This document shows, in pieces, positions 53,108-61,730 of a DNA stretch of 64,000 nucleotides. Position 1 is the first letter of the stretch. Every line of letters begins with the position of its first letter. The position numbers and the translations under genes are program-made. The notes under the pieces were generated by a model, which was given only the letters and a program-made list of their open reading frames with translations, searched no databases and was not told the origin of the DNA. Where the stretch lies: positions 3,472,001 through 3,536,000 of the forward strand of contig OZ244895.1 of assembly GCA_965221555.1 (NCBI GenBank), read 5' to 3'. This DNA comes from JAJEAD01 sp965221555. GTDB taxonomy: Bacteria > Pseudomonadota > Gammaproteobacteria > HK1.

Positions 53108-54672
53108 TACGCATCGTCCTCCCGGCGGAAACGGCCCTGCACGATGCGATCCAGAATCATCGCGCAGAAAAGAATCGCGAGCCCCGCAAGGAGACCCTCC
53201 CCCTTCGCCACGTACTGAAGCGCGACCAGAACGTCCTGGCCCAGGCCCTTCGCCCCGATCAGGGCCGCGATCACCACCATCGCGAGGCACAGCAGAATGG
53301 TCTGGTTCACCCCGGTCATGATGCTGGGGGTGGCGAGCGGAAGCTCCACTCCCGTGAGCACCTGGCGCTTGCTGGCGCCGAAAGCGTAGGCCGCCTCCTT
53401 CACGTGCTGGTCCACGTGCATCACCCCGAGCGCGGTCAGGCGCACCACCGGCGGCATGCCCACCACGATGGTCGCGAGGATTCCGGGGACCTTGCCGGTC
53501 CCGAAGAAGGCGATGATCGGGATGAGGTAGACGAAGGGCGGCAGGGTCTGCATGAGATCGAGCACCGGGCGCACCACCGCGTAGGTGCGCGGACTCTTCG
53601 CGCACCAGATGCCGAGCGGGATGCCGATGAGAACACAGAACCCGGCCGCCGCGCCCACCAGGGCAAAGGTGACCATGGTCGTTTCCCAGAAACCGAGGAC
53701 CCCGAAGTAGGCGAGCGCCGCGGCGCAGAAGATCGCCACCCGGAGATTCGCCACCCGCCATGCCACCATGAACCAGAAGAGCATCACCACCGGCCAGGGC
53801 GTGCCGACGAGAACGAGCTCCAGCACGTTGAGGAAGCCCTGGACCGTAGCCGTGATGCCGTCGAAAAGGCCCTGTCCCGCTACCGCGCTGCGATCGAACC
53901 AGTCCTCGATCACGGTGGCGGTCGTCGCGTAGTACTCATTGCCGATGGGCACGTTCGTGATCCACGGCTCCGGCGCCGAGGCGGTGAATCGGTAGAGCGT
54001 GGCCGGATACATGATGAGGATGAGCACCACTCCGACCAGCGCGTTGCCGGGATTGAGCCCCGAGGGAACCGTCTTGTCGGTGCGCCAGCGGGTGAACTGC
54101 TTCTCGTAGCGCGGGTTCGCGAAGACTCCGGCGGCGATGCGCAGAACGAGAAAGAGTATGGCGCCGACAATGACCAGAGTCGTGGCGCCCGCCGCGAGGC
54201 GCTCTGCCTCCAGCAGCGTGCTTTCCGCGGCGCGCACGAGATTGTCCGAACTCGTCTGAAGGGAGTCCGCGATGCTGTCTCCCACGTTCCGCGCCGCCTC
54301 GGCCTCTGCCGCGAGCTCCGATGCCTTCTCGCGCAGCTTGCCCGCCTCGGCCACCTTGCCCGCGCCCAGGTCGCCCCAGAGTCCGCGCCCGAACTGCACG
54401 AGGGCGATCAACTCCAGAAGCACGAAGAGCCAGAAGAATCCCCAGATCCCTCGCGCCGCGGCCCAGAAGGGACCGCCCAAGGCAGCCGCCCAGTTGAAGG
54501 ACCAGACTCTCTCGCCGGTGGACTGGATCCGGTTGAATTGGGCGGTGTAGTAGTCGACGCTCTTGCCGGCAAAACTGCGGACCGCAACGGACTGATCCGC
54601 GCCGGCGAGGGAATCGCCGGGGGCGAGCGGTTGCTTCGGGTCCGGAGCCGGAGTCGAAACCGCGGCGGACAC
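53107..54672 (-). CDS. Glycine betaine/proline-type ABC permease (ProW-like), first copy
   Basis: A 521-aa permease with the same unusual build as its downstream neighbour: an N-terminal block YYTAQFNRIQSTGERVWSFN then WAAALGGPFWAAARGIWG, a charged helix, then a ProW-type permease (GIPLGIWCAKSPRTYAVVRP, VKEAAYAFGASKRQVLTGVE). The start is GTG with GGAGG 8 nt upstream. It lies 1 bp after the ATPase stop. The two permeases could form a heterodimeric channel, whereas ProW normally forms a homodimer. Confidence 0.88.
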   Translation of the reverse strand: MSAAVSTPAPDPKQPLAPGDSLAGADQSVAVRSFAGKSVDYYTAQFNRIQSTGERVWSFNWAAALGGPFWAAARGIWGFFWLFVLLELIALVQFGRGLWGDLGAGKVAEAGKLREKASELAAEAEAARNVGDSIADSLQTSSDNLVRAAESTLLEAERLAAGATTLVIVGAILFLVLRIAAGVFANPRYEKQFTRWRTDKTVPSGLNPGNALVGVVLILIMYPATLYRFTASAPEPWITNVPIGNEYYATTATVIEDWFDRSAVAGQGLFDGITATVQGFLNVLELVLVGTPWPVVMLFWFMVAWRVANLRVAIFCAAALAYFGVLGFWETTMVTFALVGAAAGFCVLIGIPLGIWCAKSPRTYAVVRPVLDLMQTLPPFVYLIPIIAFFGTGKVPGILATIVVGMPPVVRLTALGVMHVDQHVKEAAYAFGASKRQVLTGVELPLATPSIMTGVNQTILLCLAMVVIAALIGAKGLGQDVLVALQYVAKGEGLLAGLAILFCAMILDRIVQGRFRREDDA

Positions 54673-54673
54673 G

Positions 54674-55720
54674 CTACTTGCCTCCCTGGATTCCCAGCAG
54701 CAGGCGGTCTTTCGATACGACGCCGATGTCCCGGCTCTCTCGATCGACGATGACGATCGGGTGCTCGGTGGTGATGGCGAGATCCACCAGACCGTCGAGG
54801 TCGGTGTCCGCGGAAGTGCGCAGCGCCTGACTCAGATCCTCGCCGGGCTTCGTCTGGTACTGCGCAATCGGCTCCATGATGGTGTGGGCGAAGACGAGCT
54901 TGAGCTTGGAGATGTCCTTCACGAAGTCGCGCACATAGTCGTCGGCGGGGTTGGTGACGATGTCCTCGGGCGTACCGATCTGGACGATGCGCCCGTCCTT
55001 CATGATCGCGATGCGGGTGCCGAGCCGGATGGCTTCGTCCAGATCGTGAGTGATGAAGAGGGTCGTCTTGTGCAGTTGCTCCGAGAGCTCGAGGAACTGA
55101 TCCTGCAGCTGGCGGCGGATCAAGGGATCGAGGGCGCTGAAGGGCTCGTCCATCAGGAGCACGTCGGGGTCCGAGGCGAGCGCGCGGGCGAGTCCCACCC
55201 GCTGCTGCATGCCGCCGGACAGCTCGGTGGGGAAGCGGTCCTCGAAGCCGTCGAGCTCGACCATGGAGAGCATGCGCTGGGAGACCTGCCAGCGACGCAG
55301 CTTCGGCTCGCCGCGGATCTCCAGCGGATAGGCCACGTTGTCTCGCACCGAGCGGTGCGGGAAGAGGGCCATGTGCTGAAAGACCATGCCGACCTGCCGC
55401 GCCCGGACATCGCGAAGCTCGGCTTCCGAAAGGCCGAGCACATCCTGTCCGAGCAGGGTGATGGTGCCCGCGGTCGGCTCTATCAGCCGGTTGATGTGAC
55501 GCACCAGGGTCGACTTGCCGCTTCCCGACAAGCCCATGATGCAGAAGATCTCGCCGCGCTTGACGTCGAAGGAGACGTCGGCGATCCCGACCACGGCATT
55601 GAAGCGCTCGAGGACTTCCGCCTTGCCGAGATCGTGGCGGCGAATCTGGTCCACGACCTCCTCGGCTCGGTCGCCGAAGACCTTCCAGACACCTTCGAGC
55701 ACGATTGCGGGAGAGTCCAT
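54674..55720 (-). CDS. proV: Glycine betaine/proline-type ABC ATP-binding protein (ProV-like)
   Basis: A 348-aa ATPase. The N-terminal extension (GVWKVFGDRAEEVVDQIRRH) is typical of ProV/OpuA. Walker A is GLSGSGKSTLV, the signature is LSGGMQQRVGLARAL, Walker B is VLLMDEPFSALDPL, and the H-loop is FITHDLDEAI. The C-terminal about 60 residues form a CBS-like region (IVIVDRESRDIGVVSKDRLL), which in OpuA senses ionic strength. It starts the ATPase-permease-permease operon on the minus strand. Confidence 0.92.
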   Translation of the reverse strand: MDSPAIVLEGVWKVFGDRAEEVVDQIRRHDLGKAEVLERFNAVVGIADVSFDVKRGEIFCIMGLSGSGKSTLVRHINRLIEPTAGTITLLGQDVLGLSEAELRDVRARQVGMVFQHMALFPHRSVRDNVAYPLEIRGEPKLRRWQVSQRMLSMVELDGFEDRFPTELSGGMQQRVGLARALASDPDVLLMDEPFSALDPLIRRQLQDQFLELSEQLHKTTLFITHDLDEAIRLGTRIAIMKDGRIVQIGTPEDIVTNPADDYVRDFVKDISKLKLVFAHTIMEPIAQYQTKPGEDLSQALRTSADTDLDGLVDLAITTEHPIVIVDRESRDIGVVSKDRLLLGIQGGK

Positions 55721-55975
55721 GATGTCTCGATTGCTCTGCGCGGGACAGGGGACCAGCTTCGTAGCGCCCTGCCGGCGAATGGCCCGCGCCCGACGTTACT
55801 CAAGGCCGGTGAGCGGGTCCCTTGGTTGGGTTGGGAGGGGAGCCGGAGGCGGGCACTCGCCGCCCCCACCCCGGGGCGGCGGGCGGTCCGTGCCCGTCGT
55901 GGCGCCGGGGGGGGAGCACCTATGCCCCCGCCACCCGGCTACTTGCTACTTGCGATTTGCGACCGCTCGGCCGGC

Positions 55976-56926
55976 TCAGAGCCAGCTGTCCACCAGGTCG
56001 GCGTTTTCCCCGACCCAGGTCCTGGCCAGCTCGGCCGGATCCTGCTTCTCCACCGTGATGGCAAAGACCATGTTGCTCACCTGCTCGGAATTCACCTTCA
56101 GGTTGGAGAGGATCTGAGCCGCTTGGGGCTGATCCGTCTCGAGCGACTTGGCGTAGTGGATGTGCAGGTAAGTGTCGGCCCAGGCTACCGGAGCGCTCGA
56201 CTTGTTCAGCCAGTCCGCGTCGTCGGTGGGCTGAATGACGACCCACTTCTCGGGATCGTGCTCCGGCTCCTTGAGCACCGTCAGGTCATGGAGTCCGAAC
56301 ATGTGGTGCGGAGTCCAGCACACGAACACGAAGGGCCGATCCTGAGCCACCGCGGCGTCCAGCTGCGCCATCGCCAGGGTCTCATCCATCTCGATGAGCT
56401 CCAGGGTCTGGTCGTAGCCGTAGCTCTTGGCACGGATCTTCTCGACGTTCGTCGAAGCCCAGCCCGTCGCGCCGATCCATATCTCGCCCCGGCCGTCCCC
56501 GTTGCTGTCGAAGAGCTTCGCGACTTCTGGATCCGTAAGGTCGGTGATCTCGGTGACCCCGTGCTGATCGGCGGTTCCCTTGGTCACGCACATGCCTTGA
56601 AATGAGATCACGGCATTGGGCGCCTTCACCACCGTGCCCTTCTGCTCCACGTAAGTCTCGTAGAGATTCTGCTGGTTCGGCAGCCACACCTCGGGGTGCA
56701 CATGCATCGTTCCCTTGTCCATCGCCTCGAAGACGATCGGATTGGTGGCGTTCTGCAGCTCGACCTCGATGCCGAGGTTGTCTTCCAGCACCACTTTGGC
56801 GATATGGGCCATGGCCGTCACCGATACCCAGTTGGGTACGCCGATGACCACGTCCGCCGCCTGTACGCTGGCACACATCGCCAGGCCGGAAACACCGGAC
56901 AGGACATACTTGTTGAATCTTCTCAC
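55976..56926 (-). CDS. proX: Glycine betaine/choline-type solute-binding protein (ProX-like)
   Basis: A 316-aa periplasmic binding protein. The signal peptide (YVLSGVSGLAMCASVQAADV) is cut near residue 23. The OpuAC/ProX fold shows VIGVPNWVSVTAMAHIAKVV, MHVHPEVWLPNQ, IGATGWASTN and FVCWTPHHMFG. Several Trp residues at these sites would form the aromatic cage for a trimethylammonium ligand. It precedes the ATPase gene by 255 bp of G/C-rich DNA without a gene. Betaine, carnitine, choline or a similar ligand is likely. Confidence 0.9.
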   Translation of the reverse strand: MRRFNKYVLSGVSGLAMCASVQAADVVIGVPNWVSVTAMAHIAKVVLEDNLGIEVELQNATNPIVFEAMDKGTMHVHPEVWLPNQQNLYETYVEQKGTVVKAPNAVISFQGMCVTKGTADQHGVTEITDLTDPEVAKLFDSNGDGRGEIWIGATGWASTNVEKIRAKSYGYDQTLELIEMDETLAMAQLDAAVAQDRPFVFVCWTPHHMFGLHDLTVLKEPEHDPEKWVVIQPTDDADWLNKSSAPVAWADTYLHIHYAKSLETDQPQAAQILSNLKVNSEQVSNMVFAITVEKQDPAELARTWVGENADLVDSWL

Positions 56927-56970
56927 CCCTCACTCCTTCTCTTGTCTGTAGCGAATGCGCAGCATATACC

Positions 56971-57179
56971 GAATCGCCCCGGACTGTACAAGACGAAGCG
57001 GCGGTGGCGCGCAACGGTCGGCGAGCGGGCACTCCAGGGATGGCTTGCCCGGCCGGAAAGCAACGCCCAAGGACTGCGAAGCGTTGCTGGTAGCCGACAC
57101 GAAGTCGCAAGCGGCGCGACGGGGTACGTCTCGCCGACGGGAGCACATTGGCGTCCGCAGCGGGAAACAGGTGAAATTT
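56971..57179 (+). repeat. Copy of the dispersed intergenic repeat lacking the left end
   Basis: In the gap between divergent ProX and VOC genes, GACGAAGCGGCGGTGGCGCG, GGCGAGCGGGCACTCCAGGG, GCCCAAGGACTGCGAAGCGT, GTAGCCGACACGAAGTCG and GCACATTGGCGTCCGCAGCG match the reference copy in the same order. The right end is GGTGAAATTT. The left inverted end is weak or lost. Confidence 0.6.
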
Positions 57180-57205
57180 GCGAGTTGACCACAGGAGATT
57201 GAACC

Positions 57206-57640
57206 ATGAAGCTGCGTGAAGGAGAGGCCTGGATGCCCGCCGACGAGTACGGCCGCTCGCTGACCGGAATGGGGGTGAATCTGCTCGTCCCCGACATCGA
57301 GCGCGCCCTCCGCTTCCAGACCGGCGTCCTGGAAGCGGAAGTGGTGTACGCGGACCCGGACTTTGCCGTCGTGCAGGGTTTCGGATCTGAGTGGATGTTC
57401 CACGCCGATCACACCTACGCCAATCACCCGCTTCGCGGCAGTCTCACCCCCGGGCTGACCCGCGGCATCGGCATCGAGCTGCGCCTGCACGGCTGCGATC
57501 CGGACGCGGCCGAACACCGGGCCCGAACGCTGGGCTACACCGTCTTCGCGGGCGCGGCGGACAAGCCGCACGGCCTGCGAGAGGCCTATCTGCTGGACGC
57601 GGACGGCTACCTGTGGGTACCGGACGTGCCGACCGCGTGA
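57206..57640 (+). CDS. VOC (glyoxalase/bleomycin resistance) family protein
   Basis: A 144-aa single VOC-fold protein: GMGVNLLVPDIERALRFQTG starts the fold, then EWMFHADHTY, RGIGIELRLHGCDPDAAEHR and a DADGYLWVPDVP ending. AGGAG lies 9 nt before ATG. Family members are metal-dependent dioxygenases, isomerases or binding proteins. Context next to betaine genes suggests a role in C1 or amine metabolism, but the substrate is unknown. Confidence 0.82.
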   Translation: MKLREGEAWMPADEYGRSLTGMGVNLLVPDIERALRFQTGVLEAEVVYADPDFAVVQGFGSEWMFHADHTYANHPLRGSLTPGLTRGIGIELRLHGCDPDAAEHRARTLGYTVFAGAADKPHGLREAYLLDADGYLWVPDVPTA

Positions 57641-57649
57641 GCGAGAAGA

Positions 57650-57681
57650 TTGGCGACCGCGAGTTGAAAGATCGGTGAGGT
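57650..57681 (+). repeat. Solo right end of the dispersed repeat
   Basis: TTGGCGACCGCGAGTTGAAA then GATCGGTGAGGT matches the right end of the 3863-4143 copy (TTGGCGTCCGCGAGTTGAGA then AGTCGGTGAAAC). It sits between two convergent genes without the rest of the element. Confidence 0.5.
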
Positions 57682-57713
57682 CCGCGGGCTGAGGAAGCGC
57701 CCGCCGAGCGGCC

Positions 57714-58232
57714 TCAATCCGCTTCGATGAACATGGTTTCCCCGCGGGCGCCGGAGAACCACACCTCCTGGCAGGCCTCGGCAAACTCCTCCAGCGCCTC
57801 GAAGGAGGTGCCGGTGGCAAAGAGCGATCCGGGGAGTATCCCGTAGGGGCTCACCAGGCTGTTGCCACGCTCGTAGAAGAACGCGAAGTCGAGGAGCCTG
57901 CCGTCCTTGTCCGGGGTGAGTTTCTGTCCCGAGAGCGTGTTTCCGCCCGCAAACCCGCCCGTATGGCGGGCACTCACGGGCAGGAAGAGCAGATCGCCCG
58001 GTCCGGGATAGATGCAAGTCCACTCCTGGGGGGGCTCGGGATCCGGCAGCGGCACGAGCACGTAGATCTCATTGTTGGCGTACTTGGCGTGGTAGACCTG
58101 CTCCTCGACCGGGAGCATGCCGGCCACCGCCGCGCAGGTCTCCGGCGATCGGTCCCAGCGCATCTTGAGCCGAACGCTCGCGCCGCGGCGACGCAGGCCG
58201 AGACGAATGAAGCGCGGTTCTCCGTCGCTCAT
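57714..58232 (-). CDS. DUF3830 family protein (cyclophilin-like fold)
   Basis: A 172-aa protein. KMRWDRSPETCAAVAGMLPV, QVYHAKYANNEIYVLVPLP, and EWTCIYPGPGDLLFLPVS match my memory of DUF3830, small proteins with a cyclophilin-like barrel often found with amidohydrolase, amine or betaine catabolic genes. GGGAG precedes the ATG. It is divergent from the FAD oxidoreductase gene 118 bp away. Function unknown. Confidence 0.7.
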   Translation of the reverse strand: MSDGEPRFIRLGLRRRGASVRLKMRWDRSPETCAAVAGMLPVEEQVYHAKYANNEIYVLVPLPDPEPPQEWTCIYPGPGDLLFLPVSARHTGGFAGGNTLSGQKLTPDKDGRLLDFAFFYERGNSLVSPYGILPGSLFATGTSFEALEEFAEACQEVWFSGARGETMFIEAD

Positions 58233-58350
58233 GCTCGTTTCTCCCTCGCTTGTTCACTGTTCGCGAACGATACGCCCGGCGCGTCCCGCCGGCGCCGGCG
58301 CTTCGCAGTATACGACGCGAGTCCACAGCCCGGTCGTGCATAATCCCCTC

Positions 58351-59532
58351 ATGAACTCCACTTACGACGTAGTGATCATCGGCGGCGGGGTAACCGGAGG
58401 TTCCACCGCCTGCTTTCTCGCGAGCGAGGCGGGCTTCTCGGGATCGGTGCTCGTGGTCGAGAAGGATCCGACCTACGAACACGCACCGTCCGCGCGCTCC
58501 ACCGGTGGATTCCGCCAGCAGTTCTCGACCCGCGAGAACATCGAGATCGGCCTTTTCGGCGCCCACTTCTTCAAGAACGCGGCACGTTATCTGGAGGTCG
58601 ACGGCGAGACGCCGGATATCGGAATGCGCGAGCAGGGCTACCTGCTGCTCGCTACCCCGGAAGCGCTCCCGATCATGGAGGAGAACAACGTCACCCAGCG
58701 CGCCTGCGGAGCCGAGATCCACTTCCAGGATCTGGATGCGCTGCGGGCACGCTATCCGTGGCTGCGCCCCACCGGACTCGCCGGGGGCTTCCTTGGCGTG
58801 CGTAACGAGGGCTGGGTCGACCCCTGGTCGCTCGTCCAGGCCTACAAGAGCAAGGCGCGGTCTGCGGGCGTCGAGTACGTCGCCGACGAGGTCGTGGAGC
58901 TCCGACGCCGGGGCTCCCGAGTGGAATCGTTGCGTCTGCGCGAACGGGGACGCATCGATGCCGGGGTCGTGGTCAACGCGGCGGGGGCGCGGGACGGGGC
59001 CGGACTCGCCGCCGATATCGGAGTGGACTTGCCGATCGAAGCGCGCAAGCGCTGCACCTTCGTGTTCGAGTGCCGGGAGGAGATCGGCCCCGCGCCGCTC
59101 ACCGTCACGCCGAAGGGAGTCGCCTTTCGCCCCGAGGGCCGCGGCTTCATCAGCAACACCTCGCCGCCACCGGATCGGGATCCGGTGAGCATGGACACCG
59201 AGGTCGATCACTGGATCTTCGAGGAGATCGTCTGGCCCTCGCTTGCGGAGTGGGTCCCCGCCTTCGAGGCGATCAAGGTGACCAACTCGTGGTGCTGCCA
59301 CTACGACTTCAACACCCTCGACGAGAACGCCATCATCGGCCGCGCGCCGGAAGTGGAGAACTTCTACTTCGCGATCGGATTCTCGGGGCACGGGCTGCAG
59401 CAGTCGCCGGCGATCGGACGCGCGATGAGCGAGCTCGTGACCTACGGTGAGTACCGCACGCTGGACCTCGCCCGCCTCGGCTACGAACGCGTGATGCGGG
59501 GCGAAGCGCTTCTGGAATCGAACTGCTGGTAA
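58351..59532 (+). CDS. FAD-dependent oxidoreductase, DAO (sarcosine/dimethylglycine oxidase-like) family
   Basis: A 393-aa flavoprotein. The dinucleotide-binding motif VVIIGGGVTGGSTACFLASE is at residues 7-26, with VVEKDP closing the second strand. ARSTGGFRQQFSTREN resembles the flavin-contact region of the family, and the C-terminal FAIGFSGHGLQQSPAIGRAM is the second FAD motif. The start is 58351, since the 78-codon extension upstream lies in another gene's antisense. It probably oxidises an N-methyl amine such as dimethylglycine or sarcosine. The gene context (betaine uptake, MttB) supports that. Confidence 0.87.
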   Translation: MNSTYDVVIIGGGVTGGSTACFLASEAGFSGSVLVVEKDPTYEHAPSARSTGGFRQQFSTRENIEIGLFGAHFFKNAARYLEVDGETPDIGMREQGYLLLATPEALPIMEENNVTQRACGAEIHFQDLDALRARYPWLRPTGLAGGFLGVRNEGWVDPWSLVQAYKSKARSAGVEYVADEVVELRRRGSRVESLRLRERGRIDAGVVVNAAGARDGAGLAADIGVDLPIEARKRCTFVFECREEIGPAPLTVTPKGVAFRPEGRGFISNTSPPPDRDPVSMDTEVDHWIFEEIVWPSLAEWVPAFEAIKVTNSWCCHYDFNTLDENAIIGRAPEVENFYFAIGFSGHGLQQSPAIGRAMSELVTYGEYRTLDLARLGYERVMRGEALLESNCW

Positions 59533-59534
59533 GC

Positions 59535-59550
59535 GAGCCCCTTCGGGCTC
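59535..59550 (+). terminator. Short hairpin after the FAD oxidoreductase gene
   Basis: GAGCCC pairs with GGGCTC around a CTTC tetraloop, starting 3 bp after the stop codon. It lacks a T-tract, but is placed as a terminator for a gene followed by a convergent one. Confidence 0.5.
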
Positions 59551-59695
59551 ACGCACGCGCGGCGCTCGGTGAAGAAGAGCTCGCCGCGGTCTCGGAGATG
59601 CCAGCCAGGTCCACGATCCTGGCGCCACAACCGCCTCTCTCGGGAAAACCGAAAAGATCCTGCCCGCGGATGCCGGCGGGCCGCACCGGGCGCGC

Positions 59696-61264
59696 CTACC
59701 AGCGCCCGCACTCCGGGCGCATGTCCTCCAGTGACAGGTGGATGTCGAAGCGTTCCCTGATCCGCGCATCGGCATCGGACGCAATGGTCCGCGGGTAGTG
59801 GGTGGAGAGGATCTCGCGCACCCGCTCGTGCGCGCGCTGGAAGATATCCCGGCTCCCGTCTTCTTCCCACACCGCCGGAGTGTTTCGATCTCCGAGCTCG
59901 GGAAAGAGGTATTCGGTCTGCATGAGGCCGAGCGTCTGTTCGTGCCCGAGAAAATGCCCCGGGCCGGCCACCGCCTCTTCGATCACGGGCACCGAGAGGG
60001 TGTCCTCGCTCACCTCGATGCCGCGCAGCACGCGCAGGATGTTGCCCATCATCTCGTTGTCGATGGCGAGCGCTTCATAGGAGCAGCCGAGCAGCGCGCC
60101 CTGCATGCCCGCGGACTCGTAAACGAAGTTCGGTCCGCTCATCCCCACCAGCAGATTGGTTATCGCCTTCTCGTATCCCGCCTGGTTGTCGGGATGCTTC
60201 GAGTCGGTCATGCCGGCCGCGACGCCCGAAGGCAGGCCATACCAGTTCGCGATCTGCGCCGCGGCGGCGTTGAGCAGCGCCTCCTCCGGGCCTCCGCCGG
60301 AGAAGGCGCCGGTGCGCAAGTCGGAAGTGAAGGGCCAGTTGCTGAAGATGACCGGGTGGCCCGGCCGTACGAGATTGATGAGCACCAGGCCTCCGAGCGC
60401 CTCCGCCGTGGTCTGCACAAGGGTGCCCGCGAGCGAAGCGGGAGAGGTGGCGCCGGCCTGGGCCGCGATGATGAGATTCACCGGCATGCCGTTTCGCGCC
60501 GCGGCGACGTTCACCTCGCTGTTCTCGGGCGCGAACTTGAGCGGAGGCACGATGGCCGTGGAGTGCACCTTGCAGAAGGGTCGCTCGGCGAAGCGGCCTT
60601 CACCCCCGAGCATCATGTCGAACATCTCGATCACCGGCGCCACGTTGCCGGCATCGTTGAAGCTCACTCCGATGGGCTTCGTGGTCGAGGCCGCGGTGGC
60701 GTAGGCCATATTGATGTCCATCGCCGTCCAGTCTTCGATTTCCGCCGGCACCACGGTGCGCGAGTACCAGGCGAGGTTCGAGAGGCGATCGACGAGCCGG
60801 CCGAAGTCGTAGATGTCGTACAGAGTGGAAGCGCGGTAACGGCCCGTCTCGAAGTCCGGGACGCTCACCGCCGCCCCCGCGGTGCCGAAGTGCACGCGGG
60901 TGCTCTCGATCTGCATGTCGTGCGCGGAATCGCGGCCGTGAAAGACGAAGGAGCGACAGGCGCCGGCGAGCACGTCTTCCACCAGGGCGCGGGGGAACTT
61001 GACCCTGCCCTCTTCGGTGATCTCGCAACCTCGCTCCGCCGCGAGTTCGTAGAGGATGGGGATACCGTCACCCATGCCCACTCGCTCAAGCACCGTGAGC
61101 GCGGCGTCGTGGATGCGCTCTATCTCGCGGGGGGTCAGGGGGCGATAGAGGTCGGTCTCGACCCCGCTGCGAATGACTTTGCCGACATCCTGCAGGGCCG
61201 CTTCCCGCGCGCGCTTGCGCACGGCGCGGCCACGCCGCCCCGCCTTCGGTCTCTCTTCGCTCAT
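59696..61264 (-). CDS. MttB-family methyltransferase without pyrrolysine (glycine betaine or trimethylamine type)
   Basis: A 522-aa protein of the trimethylamine methyltransferase superfamily: PLTPREIERIHDAALTVLER near residue 41, the central TIM-barrel with DINMAYATAASTTKPIGVSF, and NLIIAAQAGATSPASLAGTL. PFTSDLRTGAFSGGGPEEAL and GLPSGVAAGMTDSKHPDNQA lie in the second half. The frame is uninterrupted, so the pyrrolysine codon of archaeal MttB is absent, as in bacterial MtgB-type proteins that demethylate glycine betaine or related compounds. No corrinoid protein gene is visible nearby. It is convergent with the FAD oxidoreductase. Confidence 0.88.
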   Translation of the reverse strand: MSEERPKAGRRGRAVRKRAREAALQDVGKVIRSGVETDLYRPLTPREIERIHDAALTVLERVGMGDGIPILYELAAERGCEITEEGRVKFPRALVEDVLAGACRSFVFHGRDSAHDMQIESTRVHFGTAGAAVSVPDFETGRYRASTLYDIYDFGRLVDRLSNLAWYSRTVVPAEIEDWTAMDINMAYATAASTTKPIGVSFNDAGNVAPVIEMFDMMLGGEGRFAERPFCKVHSTAIVPPLKFAPENSEVNVAAARNGMPVNLIIAAQAGATSPASLAGTLVQTTAEALGGLVLINLVRPGHPVIFSNWPFTSDLRTGAFSGGGPEEALLNAAAAQIANWYGLPSGVAAGMTDSKHPDNQAGYEKAITNLLVGMSGPNFVYESAGMQGALLGCSYEALAIDNEMMGNILRVLRGIEVSEDTLSVPVIEEAVAGPGHFLGHEQTLGLMQTEYLFPELGDRNTPAVWEEDGSRDIFQRAHERVREILSTHYPRTIASDADARIRERFDIHLSLEDMRPECGRW

Positions 61265-61528
61265 TGCGGTCCGCCGTTGCCCCTCATTTCACGATCCGCA
61301 CCGCACCGACGTGTTCATCGTTGCGCGAGAATAGCGCAGGCCACGCCGAACTCCGACCCACCGTAATTGTATTATGCCCGTTGGGAATGTCGGCCGGACC
61401 GACGTGGATGGGTTGCTTTCGGATGCGCCAATCGGTGCGGCTGCCAGTCGCAAGAATCCCCACGCTTTTCGCTGCGACAGTGCCAGGATGCCAGGGTAGG
61501 GGGCCACGAGGAATGGGAGACGTGAAGG

Positions 61529-61585
61529 CGTAACCGACACCACGCGGAAGTGAGCTGAGGGAGCACATTGCGCAACCGCGAGCGG
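61529..61585 (+). repeat. Possible right-hand fragment of the dispersed repeat
   Basis: GCGTAACCGACACCACG and GAGGGAGCACATTG resemble the right part of the 3863-4143 and 56971-57179 copies, but similarity is patchy and no end is clear. The rest of 61265-61730 has no gene I can support. Confidence 0.3.
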
Positions 61586-61730
61586 ATCGACGCCCGCGAG
61601 CCGCAGAGCCGGTGCGATACTGCGGTCGGAGATGCCCCGAAGGCCAACTCGAAGTGTCCACCATGACGCAGAAGGAAAGAGGTACGAGAAGGCGCCCGGA
61701 GGGACGAGCGCCGGGAAATCCGATAGCGAG

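Noticed and set aside
51563..53761. Reading the second ProW-like gene as 732 codons
   Set aside because: The first 218 codons run out of frame through the upstream permease and have no conserved sequence. The GTG at 53107 with GGGAGG fits the paralogue's N-terminus.
54761..56605. Plus-strand frame of 614 codons
   Set aside because: Antisense to proV and proX, both with clear motifs.
59696..61264. Pyrrolysine-containing MttB
   Set aside because: The frame is fully open with no in-frame TAG, so it is a non-Pyl homologue.
58069..61366. Long frames opposite the FAD oxidoreductase and MttB-like genes
   Set aside because: Both true genes have family motifs; the reverse frames have none.
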